Positions 45,903 to 54,315 of a DNA stretch of 64,000 nt are shown one piece after another. This stretch comes from an uncultured Eubacteriales bacterium (GTDB lineage Bacteria > Bacillota > Clostridia > Peptostreptococcales > Anaerovoracaceae): positions 62,001 to 126,000 of the forward strand of contig CACYLW010000003.1 of the NCBI GenBank assembly GCA_902775345.1. Reading direction: 5' to 3'. The notes beneath the pieces were generated by a model. It was not told the origin of the DNA. It saw only the letters and a program-made list of their open reading frames with translations, and did no database searches. The first letter of the stretch is position 1; every line of letters begins with the position of its first letter. The translations under genes were made by a program, and so were the position numbers.

Positions 45903-46103
45903 ATGACCAATAAGGAAATGCGCGATGTCGTAAAAGCGCTCAACGTCGAGCTGTTCAAGATGAACTATAAGGCCGGCGTCCGTCTTCCGAATCTTGAAGC
46001 TTTCCTCGCCGGAGATGACGATGCGTTTGCATATGATCCAAAGGCAAGAGAAAGACTCGAAAAGATGCTCGAACAGGAAGTCAAAGCGAGCAAAAAGAAA
46101 TAG
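45903..46103 (+). CDS. 66-residue hypothetical protein upstream of the raiA-like RNA
   Basis: A small gene with AAGGAGG before its ATG, 28 bases after hypA. The product begins MTNKEMRDVVKALNVEL, contains GVRLPNLEAFLAGDDD and ends in a basic KASKKK. It is largely helical and soluble; I do not recognise the family. It may be the last gene of the oxidoreductase-hypA operon. The structured RNA starts right after its stop. Confidence 0.7.
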   Translation: MTNKEMRDVVKALNVELFKMNYKAGVRLPNLEAFLAGDDDAFAYDPKARERLEKMLEQEVKASKKK

Positions 46104-46104
46104 A

Positions 46105-46318
46105 GAGTTGATCAGTTAAGTGAATAGTCCGCGGCCATGTTCGTGGTTGCAAGTCCATGCCAGATACGGGCAAAGGGACCCACGTAAGCAGCAAGCAAGA
46201 GGCGGCTGTGATCATGGCGTATCTTAGAAGTAAGTCCTCCGCAAAGCGGGAAAAGGCAAGTGTGGGGTCAAAGACCAGGTCGAGTGGCCGCGGTGCTAAT
46301 CATTAACAACAATCAAGG
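46105..46318 (+). ncRNA. raiA RNA: Structured ~210-nt RNA, probable raiA RNA
   Basis: The ends fold on each other in three helices: TTGAT (46108-46112) with ATCAA (46312-46316), GTTAA (46115-46119) with TTAAC (46303-46307), and CCGCGGCC (46129-46136) with GGCCGCGG (46286-46293). The interior is G+C and purine rich with no open frame. A conserved RNA of this size, the raiA motif, lies upstream of the ribosome hibernation gene in many Firmicutes, and hpf is two genes downstream here. I name it by position and shape; I cannot check the consensus. Its 3' arm abuts the Shine-Dalgarno of the next gene. Confidence 0.65.
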
Positions 46319-46329
46319 GGGAGAACATA

Positions 46330-46572
46330 ATGAGTATAATGAAAGATCCTACGATGAATATTCCAATGGAAGAACTGGAACTTATTCTGGCTGGAATTTC
46401 TGATGACGGAAAGATCAGTAAGGAAGCAGAGAAGGCTCTCCTCGCCCGCATAGAGGAGGGCAAGGCAAGGGATTACATTAACCCTATGGGTGAAGTCAAG
46501 AGACAGCTGAGATGCAAGATCGGTCCTGTAGAGGGCAAAAAGATTGCTGATGCTGTAGACAAGCTCTGGTAA
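46330..46572 (+). CDS. 80-residue hypothetical protein between the raiA-like RNA and hpf
   Basis: An open frame with AGGGGGAG just before its ATG. The product begins MSIMKDPTMNIPMEELEL, continues with ISDDGKISKEAEKAL and ends IADAVDKLW; it is soluble and acidic, with no recognised domain. Codon use matches its neighbours, so I believe it is a real gene. Function unknown; its place between the structured RNA and hpf suggests a stationary-phase context. Confidence 0.7.
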   Translation: MSIMKDPTMNIPMEELELILAGISDDGKISKEAEKALLARIEEGKARDYINPMGEVKRQLRCKIGPVEGKKIADAVDKLW

Positions 46573-46702
46573 TACCTGCTGGTCAGAATCAATAATATTA
46601 AAATCTATATATTGTGTGCTTCTTCACAGAAGGAGCACACATTTTTTGTCTATCTTGTGTTACAATAAGTTAAGAAACTATGACATCAGGAGGATAAGTG
46701 TT

Positions 46703-47236
46703 ATGAAGATAAACATTTCATCAAAGAATTATCCAATGAGCGAGAAGCTCAGCAACTACATCGAGAAGAAGCTTGGCAAGATCGGCAAATACTTTGACGA
46801 AGACACAACAGCAAATATTGTAGTCTCAAAGCTCAGAGAAACGCCGAAGTTTGAAGCAACGATCAATGCAAAGCAGGCAGTTCTCAGAGCCGAAATGGCG
46901 AACGACAGCATTTATGATGCGGTCGATCTGGTAACAGATAAACTTGAATATCAGATGAGCAAGCTCAAGGGCAAACTTGAGTCCAGATATAAAGAAAACA
47001 AGGCACTTAAGCTGGAATTCATTCCTGAGCCTGAAGATGAGGACTTCGAAGAAGAGATGACCATCGTAAGAAGAAAGCAGGTCGAGCTTACTCCGATGGT
47101 GGCAGAAGAAGCGATCCTCCAGATGGAGATGCTCGGACACGACTTCTTCGTGTTCCTTGATATGGATACTGACGATGTCAGCGTTGTATACAAGCGTAAA
47201 GGCAACGCTTACGGACTGATAGAAACTAAGAGATAG
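46703..47236 (+). CDS. hpf: Ribosome hibernation promoting factor, long form
   Basis: A 177-residue long HPF/RaiA that pairs 70S ribosomes into inactive 100S dimers. The N-terminal domain (MKINISSKNYPMSEKLSNYI) is the S30AE fold, and the C-terminal domain (VRRKQVELTPMVAEEAILQM to residue 177) is the dimerisation part that defines the long form. CAGGAGG upstream supports ATG 46703. LCP follows 12 bases later. Confidence 0.95.
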   Translation: MKINISSKNYPMSEKLSNYIEKKLGKIGKYFDEDTTANIVVSKLRETPKFEATINAKQAVLRAEMANDSIYDAVDLVTDKLEYQMSKLKGKLESRYKENKALKLEFIPEPEDEDFEEEMTIVRRKQVELTPMVAEEAILQMEMLGHDFFVFLDMDTDDVSVVYKRKGNAYGLIETKR

Positions 47237-47248
47237 GACAGACAGAGC

Positions 47249-48790
47249 ATGGCAAAAAATGACTGGGACCTCGACGATCTTCTGGATTTCCAGTTTGACC
47301 GTGAGGTCCCGGAGAAACCCAAAAAGATCGACAACATAGATGATGACAGAAAGCTCTATGAGGAGCTCAGGAAAAAAAGCAAGAGCAGCAATGCTCCCGC
47401 TTTTGATGTGCCTGAACCTCTGAGCAAGCATAAATGGATCGACGAAGAAAAGGAAATTTTCGAGCAGTATGACAGAGAGCATGCTTTCTCGCGCACGCCT
47501 TCCAATGCTCCTGTAGAGGAGATCGATGAGCATCCTCATCGAAATATCAAGGAGATCGAAGCGATAAAGCAGGCATCACAGGAAGCATACGACAGGTATG
47601 TAAGCAATTATACGAAGAACAAGAAAAAACGTGCCGGGCGCAGAAAGGTCACAAAATTCCATAAGATACTGACCCTGGTGTATATTATCTCGTTCGGTGT
47701 ATTTGCCGCTTCCATGCTGCTCATGAACGTGCTGCCGTTCGGTATCGGCGTGGCGCTGTTCGGAGTGCTGATACTTCTCAGCCTCGTCATACTGATCCAG
47801 ATACGGAGCAGAAAGAGCCAGAAATGGGGTAAGGCGCTGGCGACTATAGCCGCGATGCTTCTTGTTGTGTTTTATGGGGTAGGCACCGTATATTCTCTCG
47901 GCACTCTTTCGTTCCTGAGCGGAAGTTCTGTTAAAAATGCGAATGCCGTATCCGATGTGACAAAGAATCCGTTCAGTTTTACTATAACCGGAATAGATGT
48001 TGACGGTACTATAGATACTGAAGGACGAAGCGACGTAAACATGGTCGTGACGGTGAATCCGAAGACACATCAGATACTGATGACCTCGATCCCGCGTGAC
48101 TACGAGATCTACATGGCTGAATTCGATAATTCGATGGACAAGCTGACACATACCGGCTTTTACGGAGTGCAGACCACCATTGCCGCAGAGGAGCAGCTGT
48201 TTGATACAAAAATAAACTATTATGTCAAGGTTAACTTCACAACGGTAGAAAGATTCATAGATGCGATCGGCGGGATTGACGTAGAATCCGAATACGAATT
48301 CAACCCGAGCAAGCTGAAGGAATGGACTGTCAAGGAAGGCATGAACCACATGAACGGCAAGCAGGCTCTGGCGTTTGCAAGAGAACGTAAGGCTTTCGTT
48401 ACCGGCGACAATCAGAGGATCAAAAACCAGCAGCTGGTATTCGAAGCCCTTATTAAAAAAGCAACGAGCAGCCGCACCATGATCCTCAGCTACAACAAGG
48501 TGCTTTCGAGTCTGAAGAATTACTTCGAGATGAGTTTCAGCTCGCGCGAGAGCAGAAAGCTGGTCAAGTACCAGCTTGCAAAGGATCCTGACTGGAAGAT
48601 CTTCAAAAACACTGTCGTCGGCGGAGACGGAATGCTTCCGACATATTCTTCCGGAGGAGAGTATGCGTATGTGATGACTCAGGATTATGAAAGCATAGAG
48701 AACGCAAAGACTCTCATAAACGCGGTTCTGGACGGACAGAGACTTCAGACGGACGAAAACGGATCAGTGACAGTGGTGTCCGGAGAATAG
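47249..48790 (+). CDS. LytR-CpsA-Psr (LCP) family cell-wall phosphotransferase
   Basis: A 513-residue LCP protein, the family that attaches anionic polymers to peptidoglycan. The first ~135 residues are cytoplasmic and highly charged. Three hydrophobic segments follow, then the LCP domain (about residues 245-425) with SIPRDYEIYM and the arginine-rich QALAFARERKAFVTGDNQR. The long cytoplasmic N-terminus is unusual compared with ordinary LCP proteins of about 300-400 residues. It is located immediately after hpf and before cdaA. Confidence 0.9.
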   Translation: MAKNDWDLDDLLDFQFDREVPEKPKKIDNIDDDRKLYEELRKKSKSSNAPAFDVPEPLSKHKWIDEEKEIFEQYDREHAFSRTPSNAPVEEIDEHPHRNIKEIEAIKQASQEAYDRYVSNYTKNKKKRAGRRKVTKFHKILTLVYIISFGVFAASMLLMNVLPFGIGVALFGVLILLSLVILIQIRSRKSQKWGKALATIAAMLLVVFYGVGTVYSLGTLSFLSGSSVKNANAVSDVTKNPFSFTITGIDVDGTIDTEGRSDVNMVVTVNPKTHQILMTSIPRDYEIYMAEFDNSMDKLTHTGFYGVQTTIAAEEQLFDTKINYYVKVNFTTVERFIDAIGGIDVESEYEFNPSKLKEWTVKEGMNHMNGKQALAFARERKAFVTGDNQRIKNQQLVFEALIKKATSSRTMILSYNKVLSSLKNYFEMSFSSRESRKLVKYQLAKDPDWKIFKNTVVGGDGMLPTYSSGGEYAYVMTQDYESIENAKTLINAVLDGQRLQTDENGSVTVVSGE

Positions 48791-48827
48791 ATATAACAAA
48801 ACGAAAGGGCATACGGGAAGGTAAAAA

Positions 48828-49667
48828 ATGCTTGAAAATTTAATGGGGATACTCATGAGCATAAAGGTAACCGATGTCATAGACATCGTTATCGTTGCGT
48901 ACCTGCTGTACGAGCTGCTCGGGTTTATCAAAGAGACCCGTGCGCAGCAGCTGTTCAGGGGCGTCCTTTTGATTATCGCATTTTTCCTTATTTCCGAGAT
49001 ATTCAATCTGAGTCTGCTGAACTGGCTCTTTACGAGGCTCATTACGGTCGGCCTGATCGCGGTAGTGATCCTGTTCCAGCCTGAGATCAGAAGAGGCCTT
49101 GAGCAAATAGGCCGGAGAGGCGTGCTCAGCAGGCAGTTCAGGGATATAGGCAAGGAGGATGTGTACGCAACGGTCCATAAGATCGTCGACGCGGTAGATG
49201 ACTTCTCCTCGACACAGACAGGTGCCCTTATGGCGATAGAGCGTGAGACCACGCTTACCGATATCTGCGAGACTGGAGTGATAGTCGATGCCGAGATCTC
49301 TGTAAGGCTGCTTGGCAATCTGTTCTACGAAGGGTCGCCTCTGCATGACGGAGCCGTGATAATCAGAGGAGACAGGGTTTATGCCGCAAGCTGCGTCCTT
49401 CCGCTCACGGAAAGACAGAACATAGGAAAGAACCTCGGCACAAGACACAGGGCTGCGCTCGGACTCAGCGAAGTGTCGGATGCCTTTGTCATAGTGGTCT
49501 CTGAGGAGACAGGAGCCATCTCGGTAGCGCAGAACGGCGAGTTCAGGCGATTCCTCGATCTGAAAACGCTTGAGAAGATGCTCCTTGACATCTATCTGCC
49601 TTCCGGTGAAGACAAGGATCTGCTTTCAAGATTCAAAATACTGAAAGGAGGCAGGCGCGATGACTGA
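48828..49667 (+). CDS. cdaA: Diadenylate cyclase CdaA
   Basis: A 279-residue membrane-bound DAC enzyme that makes c-di-AMP from two ATP. Three N-terminal helices are followed by the DAC domain with both catalytic motifs: DGAVII (near residue 175) and the RHRAALGLSE segment. GGGAAGG stands before the ATG. The gene overlaps cdaR by eight bases, which is the usual operon with its regulator. Confidence 0.96.
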   Translation: MLENLMGILMSIKVTDVIDIVIVAYLLYELLGFIKETRAQQLFRGVLLIIAFFLISEIFNLSLLNWLFTRLITVGLIAVVILFQPEIRRGLEQIGRRGVLSRQFRDIGKEDVYATVHKIVDAVDDFSSTQTGALMAIERETTLTDICETGVIVDAEISVRLLGNLFYEGSPLHDGAVIIRGDRVYAASCVLPLTERQNIGKNLGTRHRAALGLSEVSDAFVIVVSEETGAISVAQNGEFRRFLDLKTLEKMLLDIYLPSGEDKDLLSRFKILKGGRRDD

Positions 49668-50625
49668 TAACGGACGCAAGATGTTCAACATTATACTGGC
49701 GCTGCTTGTCTCTACAGCGGCATGGTTCTTCGTGGTATATAACTACGATCCTATGACCAACGCAAGGTATTCCGGCGTACCGATTACATATACGGGACTC
49801 GATACCCTTGCCAACAGAGGATATGCGGTCGCTGAGGCCAATTATAAGAACGTGGAGGTGACACTTCAGCAGAGGAGGGTGGATACCAAGAACATCTCAT
49901 CTGATGATATATCCGTGACTGCGGATGTGAGCGGTCTTTCTACAGGGGATAATACGGTTTCACTCCGTGTAGTCGGTCCGGAAGGCACTCAGGTCATAGA
50001 TTCCTCTGTAAAGACTGTCACTGTGGATATACAGAGCGCGACGACTCAGGAGATCCCTATAAGTGTAGAGTATGCTGAAAAAGAAGAAGAAAATGACATG
50101 CCTCTTATAGAGAACAAATCAGTTGACACGGCCACGGTGATCGCAACTGAGGAAAAGCTTGCTGAGATAGACAGGGTAGCGGCGATCATTGATCAGGAAG
50201 ATCTCGATAACCAGTTCAAAGCCATGACTCTTGAGATAGCGCCTCTCGATAAGGAGGGCAACAAAGTCTTAAACGTCGTTGTCTATCCGGAGACGGTATC
50301 GTTCAGGGCGGCTGCCGGTTCCACTAAAGAGGTAAGCCTGCAGGTCCCTGTAAAAGATGATTCTGACGATTCATATGAAAGAACTTATACAGCTCCTCAG
50401 ACTGTAGTGATCGAAGGCAAGAAGAGCCGGGTCAGCAACTTAAACAGCATAACTGCAAAAGAGGTCGATCTGGCATATTATTACGAAGACAGTAAGATCC
50501 CGCTCGAGTTCGAACTCCCTGATGGCGTGTTTATAGCAGGCGGACAGGAGGATAAACTTGTTCTGTCCCTGAAGGTCGTCCAGAAAGAAGAAGAAAAGGA
50601 AGATGAAGGAAGCGAAGACAACTAA
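49660..50625 (+). CDS. cdaR: CdaA regulator CdaR (YbbR-domain protein)
   Basis: A 321-residue membrane-anchored protein. One N-terminal helix (about residues 8-24) is followed by YbbR repeats (roughly 40-120, 120-210 and 215-300). The C terminus is strongly acidic. CdaR binds and controls CdaA at the membrane. It overlaps cdaA. In most Firmicutes glmM follows directly; here a reversed toxin-antitoxin-like module and nagB come first. Confidence 0.93.
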   Translation: MTDNGRKMFNIILALLVSTAAWFFVVYNYDPMTNARYSGVPITYTGLDTLANRGYAVAEANYKNVEVTLQQRRVDTKNISSDDISVTADVSGLSTGDNTVSLRVVGPEGTQVIDSSVKTVTVDIQSATTQEIPISVEYAEKEEENDMPLIENKSVDTATVIATEEKLAEIDRVAAIIDQEDLDNQFKAMTLEIAPLDKEGNKVLNVVVYPETVSFRAAAGSTKEVSLQVPVKDDSDDSYERTYTAPQTVVIEGKKSRVSNLNSITAKEVDLAYYYEDSKIPLEFELPDGVFIAGGQEDKLVLSLKVVQKEEEKEDEGSEDN

Positions 50626-51341
50626 ATGAGGCGCGAGGGGTCGCAGCCAAGAGCGCGTGAAAGGGCTATCAGATATTCCGCGCGGGCCCTGGCAAGATCC
50701 TTCTGACGCTGCTCATATTGCTGGATGGTTCTTAATGGAACACCGCTGGCCTTAGCCAGGCCACTCTGGCTGAGGCCGTTTTTTATGCGCATTTTTTTGA
50801 GAGGCGTATCATCCTTTTCAGATGACCGGCTTCCTGAGAAATACTGTGAGGTCATACGTGATACAGCTTCAGCGGCGTACTGCCTGCCGAAGTCCTTTAT
50901 CTTTTCCGCCCTTTCTGCCTCGCTTATATCAAGGGGAAGGCTGTCAAGGAATGGCAGCCTGCTGCTCACATAGCCGGAGATGAAAGCTGAAGGGGAGAAT
51001 TTGTTCATTATCTGATCGAAAGGCATGCAGGTCTCCCATTGCATGCAGGCAAGCGCATGGCCGCACCAGTATTCCGGACTCAGGCTCTTTGTATAACGCG
51101 GCTGCGTTCTTTCAAATACTATGCCGCTTTTTTCGAGCGCTTCATATGCCAGTTCGATCCCGGACATGCCTGCTATGGTACGGATGTCCCCGCGCTCAAA
51201 AGAGGCAGCAACACCTGATGCGATGAACAGATCCATCATCGCGGCGATGTCGTAGTGGAGGCTGTATACCGAATAATCGAGCATGCGCCCAAGGGTGTCG
51301 GCAGCTCTGCCGAGGCATATCTTATCGTAGGCGGTTGTCAT
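50622..51341 (-). CDS. Antitoxin-like protein: helical N-terminal part plus XRE helix-turn-helix
   Basis: A 239-residue protein. The C-terminal XRE domain (about residues 180-239) has LSQSGLAKASGVPLRTIQQYE. The N-terminal ~70 residues resemble the DUF3791 protein that usually sits beside DUF3990, and a middle segment of ~110 residues (EYWCGHALACMQWETCMPF) has no obvious family. It overlaps the DUF3990 gene by 20 bases and stops four bases inside the cdaR end. It is read as the antitoxin and autorepressor of the pair by inference. Confidence 0.75.
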   Translation of the reverse strand: MTTAYDKICLGRAADTLGRMLDYSVYSLHYDIAAMMDLFIASGVAASFERGDIRTIAGMSGIELAYEALEKSGIVFERTQPRYTKSLSPEYWCGHALACMQWETCMPFDQIMNKFSPSAFISGYVSSRLPFLDSLPLDISEAERAEKIKDFGRQYAAEAVSRMTSQYFSGSRSSEKDDTPLKKMRIKNGLSQSGLAKASGVPLRTIQQYEQRQKDLARARAEYLIALSRALGCDPSRLI

Positions 51342-51987
51342 AAGGACGCACCTCCTCCCTGATAAGATCGGTGATGAAGAAATCGTTGCTTCCTGCGGAC
51401 GGCGTAATGCTTTTCATGGCTCTTATCTCCCGGCTCCGTCTGACAGGGAAGTAAACCTCGCTGAGGGCCGGTTCGTATCCGGTAAAGATGACCCTGTCGA
51501 AAGCCCGGTTGCTCTTCAGCACAAACTGCCTGTTGGAATCGTCAGCAGACAGGGCGTTCCTGAAACTCATATACGAGAGTTTTGCGTCCAGGAAATCCTG
51601 AGCGAACATAAAGCATCTGTTGTCGGCGCGGTAGCCAATGATGCAGTCGCAGGCCTGATGATCAACGGAGTAATACTTGTTTATATAGTCCCGGGCTCTG
51701 TAAGCGGTATCTGAGGACAGGTCGAATTCACGGTAGCTGAAAAGCAGCCCCAGCCAGTGGAGCGGAGTGTACTGCGAACTGCACAGATTGATTACACGAA
51801 GGCCGTCGTTATCGATGGAATATGATGAAACAAAACCGTTCCTTCCGGATCCGGTTGCCCACTCGGCTGCATACTGCGGGTATTCAGTGCAGTAAAAGCC
51901 CAGGCCGAAATCGTTGTAAGGCCGGCCTGTTCCGAACGCGGGAGTCCTTACTATTTTGTTTCCTCCATGGTGGATCTTCTTGTCCAT
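51322..51987 (-). CDS. DUF3990 protein, ART-fold toxin candidate
   Basis: A 221-residue protein of the DUF3990 family. The N terminus has HGGNKIVRTPAFG and DFGLGFYCTEYPQYAAEWA, the distinctive DUF3990 core, a fold related to ADP-ribosyltransferases. The upstream partner usually is DUF3791; here the partner is a larger XRE-containing protein. CAGGAG precedes the ATG. First gene of the module, with a perfect inverted repeat in its promoter region. Toxicity and target are inferred. Confidence 0.8.
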   Translation of the reverse strand: MDKKIHHGGNKIVRTPAFGTGRPYNDFGLGFYCTEYPQYAAEWATGSGRNGFVSSYSIDNDGLRVINLCSSQYTPLHWLGLLFSYREFDLSSDTAYRARDYINKYYSVDHQACDCIIGYRADNRCFMFAQDFLDAKLSYMSFRNALSADDSNRQFVLKSNRAFDRVIFTGYEPALSEVYFPVRRSREIRAMKSITPSAGSNDFFITDLIREEVRPYDNRLR

Positions 51988-52028
51988 TAAACCTCTCCTG
52001 ATAGTTGTTTCTTATGCTTTGTTTATAG

Positions 52029-52048
52029 TATACTCCCACAGGAGTATA
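52029..52048 (-). promoter_or_regulatory. Operator-like inverted repeat of the DUF3990 module
   Basis: TATACTCC-CACA-GGAGTATA is a perfect 8+8 repeat that contains TATACT in both directions, 42 bases from the DUF3990 start. It is the obvious place for an XRE autorepressor. Confidence 0.6.
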
Positions 52049-52074
52049 AAATTAAAGTATTTGAACAAGTTTCA

Positions 52075-52103
52075 TTTACTGAATCCGGTGTGAATGCTAT
52101 AAT
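52075..52103 (+). promoter_or_regulatory. nagB-glmM promoter
   Basis: TTTACT (52075-52080), a spacer of 17, TATAAT (52098-52103) with an upstream TGC extending the -10. It is outside the operator of the divergent module. Confidence 0.7.
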
Positions 52104-52164
52104 CGCTGTGGTTATAGCGGCAATGCCGCATGGATAGTTCCCTCTGAACGAAAGGAGAATAATA

Positions 52165-52956
52165 ATGAGAGTAGTCATTCAGGACGATTATGACAAGATG
52201 TGCAAGTGGGCTGCGGATCACATTGCAGACAAGATCAACAATCACAAGGAAGACAGACCGTTCGTGCTCGGACTTCCGACAGGATCATCCCCGATCGGTG
52301 TATATAAGAACCTTATTGCTATGAACAAGGCGGGCGAAGTTTCGTTCAAAAATGTTGTCACATTCAACATGGACGAATATCTCGGACTTCCTCATGAGCA
52401 TGACCAGAGCTACTGGTACTTCATGCACGACAATTTCTTTGATCACCTCGTAGACATGGATCCTGCGAACATCAACATCCTCAACGGAATGACCGACGAT
52501 CCTGAAGGTGAGTGCGCAAGATACGAAGAGAAGATCGCTTCTTACGGCGGCATCGATCTCTTCATGGGCGGCATCGGTGTAGACGGACACCTGGCTTTCA
52601 ACGAGCCGTTCACATCGCTCACATCACGTACCGGCCTCAGAGACCTTACAACAGATACAAGGATAGTCAACTCCAGATTCTTCGGAAACGATCCTGAAGC
52701 TGTACCTGCTCAGGCACTGTCCGTAGGAATCGGCACAGTTACAGACGCAAAGGAAGTTCTCGTTCTGATCAGCGGCCACAACAAGGCAAGAGCCATGGCA
52801 GCAGTAGTAGAGGGCGGAGTCAGCCAGAAGTGGACCTGCTCAGCGCTCCAGATGCATAATGATGCCATCATCGCATGTGACGAAGAGGCTTGCGGCGAGC
52901 TGACAGTAGACACATACAAGTACTTCCTGGATATCGAGAAAAAGGAGAGACTGTAA
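52165..52956 (+). CDS. nagB: Glucosamine-6-phosphate deaminase
   Basis: A 263-residue NagB, interconverting glucosamine-6-phosphate and fructose-6-phosphate. LGLPTGSSPIGVYKNL (near residue 35) is the phosphate loop and GGIGVDGHLAFNEP holds the catalytic Asp/His region. AAAGGAG before the ATG. The next gene, glmM, begins at the last base of the stop codon. Together they connect glycolysis with wall precursor supply. Confidence 0.95.
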   Translation: MRVVIQDDYDKMCKWAADHIADKINNHKEDRPFVLGLPTGSSPIGVYKNLIAMNKAGEVSFKNVVTFNMDEYLGLPHEHDQSYWYFMHDNFFDHLVDMDPANINILNGMTDDPEGECARYEEKIASYGGIDLFMGGIGVDGHLAFNEPFTSLTSRTGLRDLTTDTRIVNSRFFGNDPEAVPAQALSVGIGTVTDAKEVLVLISGHNKARAMAAVVEGGVSQKWTCSALQMHNDAIIACDEEACGELTVDTYKYFLDIEKKERL

Positions 52957-54305
52957 TGGGTAAATATTTCGGAACAGACGGCTTCCGCGGCGAAGCAAAC
53001 AAGAACCTCACGTTCGACCACGCCATAAAGATCGGCCGTTACCTCGGCTGGTATTACGGAAAGAGACTTGACCGCAAGGCCAAGGTCGTTATCGGAAAGG
53101 ATACAAGAAGATCGAGCTACATGTTTGAGTACGCGCTCTGCACCGGCCTCATGGCATCGGGAGCCGACGCTTATATCATGCATGTAACGACTACACCTTC
53201 GGTATCGTATATTGCCAGAGTTGATGACTTCGACTGCGGTATCATGATCTCGGCTTCACATAACCCGTACTATGACAACGGCATCAAGATCGTCAACAAC
53301 AACGGCGAGAAGATGGACGAGGAGACACTGCTCAAGATCGAGGCATACCTCGACGGCGAGATGGAAGTCCCGATGGCAGAGCGTGATGAGATCGGACGCA
53401 CTGTAGACTACGTTTCCGGACGTAACCGCTACATCGGATACCTTATCTCGATGTCCAAGTTCAGCTTCAAGGATGTCAAGGTCGGTCTTGACGTCGCAAA
53501 CGGTGCGGCATGGTCGATCGCGAAGGGCGTTTTCGATGCGCTTGGAGCCAAGACTTATGTGATCAATGATGAACCTGATGGCTACAACATCAACACCAAC
53601 TGCGGTTCGACACATATCGAGCATCTGCAGAAGTTTGTAGTAGATAAGGGCCTTGATGTCGGATTCGCGTACGACGGCGATGCGGACAGATGTCTCTGCG
53701 TAGACGAGAAGGGCAATGTTGTCACAGGCGACCACATCCTGTACATCTACGGAACATATATGAAGGACAGAGGCAAACTGCTCAACAACAAGGTAGTCAC
53801 TACCGTAATGTCGAACTTCGGTCTTTATAAAGCTCTCGACGCAGCCGGAATCGAGTATGAGCAGACTAAGGTCGGTGATAAATACGTTTACGAAAACATG
53901 GTACAGAACGGCCACCGCATAGGCGGAGAGCAGAGCGGACATATCATCTTCACAAAGTATGCTACAACAGGTGACGGCATCCTCACATCGCTCAAGCTGA
54001 TGGAGGCAATGCTTGCAAGAAAGAAGAAGATGAGCGAGCTTGCTGCTCCTGTAGTGTTCTACCCACAGGTGCTCAAGAACATCAGAGTAAAGAGCAAGGC
54101 TGACTGCATGAACGATCCTGACGTGCTCGCAGCTGATGCTGCTGCAAAGAAGGCTCTCGGTGACAAGGGCCGCACACTGCTGCGTGAATCCGGTACAGAG
54201 CCTGTGGTCCGCGTAATGGCAGAAGCTCCGTCTGAGGAAGAGTGCGAGAAGTACGTTGACCAGATCATCGACGTGATCCGCGCTAAAGGACATCTGGTAG
54301 ATTAG
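52956..54305 (+). CDS. glmM: Phosphoglucosamine mutase
   Basis: A 449-residue phosphohexomutase converting glucosamine-6-phosphate to glucosamine-1-phosphate. The phospho-serine is in MISASHNPYYDNGIK, the metal site is DGDADRCL, and GGEQSGHI and RESGTEPVVRV are the sugar and phosphate loops. ATG 52956 overlaps the nagB stop by one base with AAGGAG upstream. A longer upstream open frame would be shadow. In many Firmicutes it follows cdaAR directly. Confidence 0.95.
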   Translation: MGKYFGTDGFRGEANKNLTFDHAIKIGRYLGWYYGKRLDRKAKVVIGKDTRRSSYMFEYALCTGLMASGADAYIMHVTTTPSVSYIARVDDFDCGIMISASHNPYYDNGIKIVNNNGEKMDEETLLKIEAYLDGEMEVPMAERDEIGRTVDYVSGRNRYIGYLISMSKFSFKDVKVGLDVANGAAWSIAKGVFDALGAKTYVINDEPDGYNINTNCGSTHIEHLQKFVVDKGLDVGFAYDGDADRCLCVDEKGNVVTGDHILYIYGTYMKDRGKLLNNKVVTTVMSNFGLYKALDAAGIEYEQTKVGDKYVYENMVQNGHRIGGEQSGHIIFTKYATTGDGILTSLKLMEAMLARKKKMSELAAPVVFYPQVLKNIRVKSKADCMNDPDVLAADAAAKKALGDKGRTLLRESGTEPVVRVMAEAPSEEECEKYVDQIIDVIRAKGHLVD

Positions 54306-54315
54306 GAGGCAATAT

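Noticed and set aside
46105..46318. RNase P RNA or tmRNA
   Set aside because: A CAAGTCCATGCC segment resembles RNase P, but the full RNase P core and the tmRNA tag frame are missing and the length is too short.
52081..52164. glmS ribozyme before nagB
   Set aside because: The untranslated region is only about 60 bases and lacks the ribozyme core.
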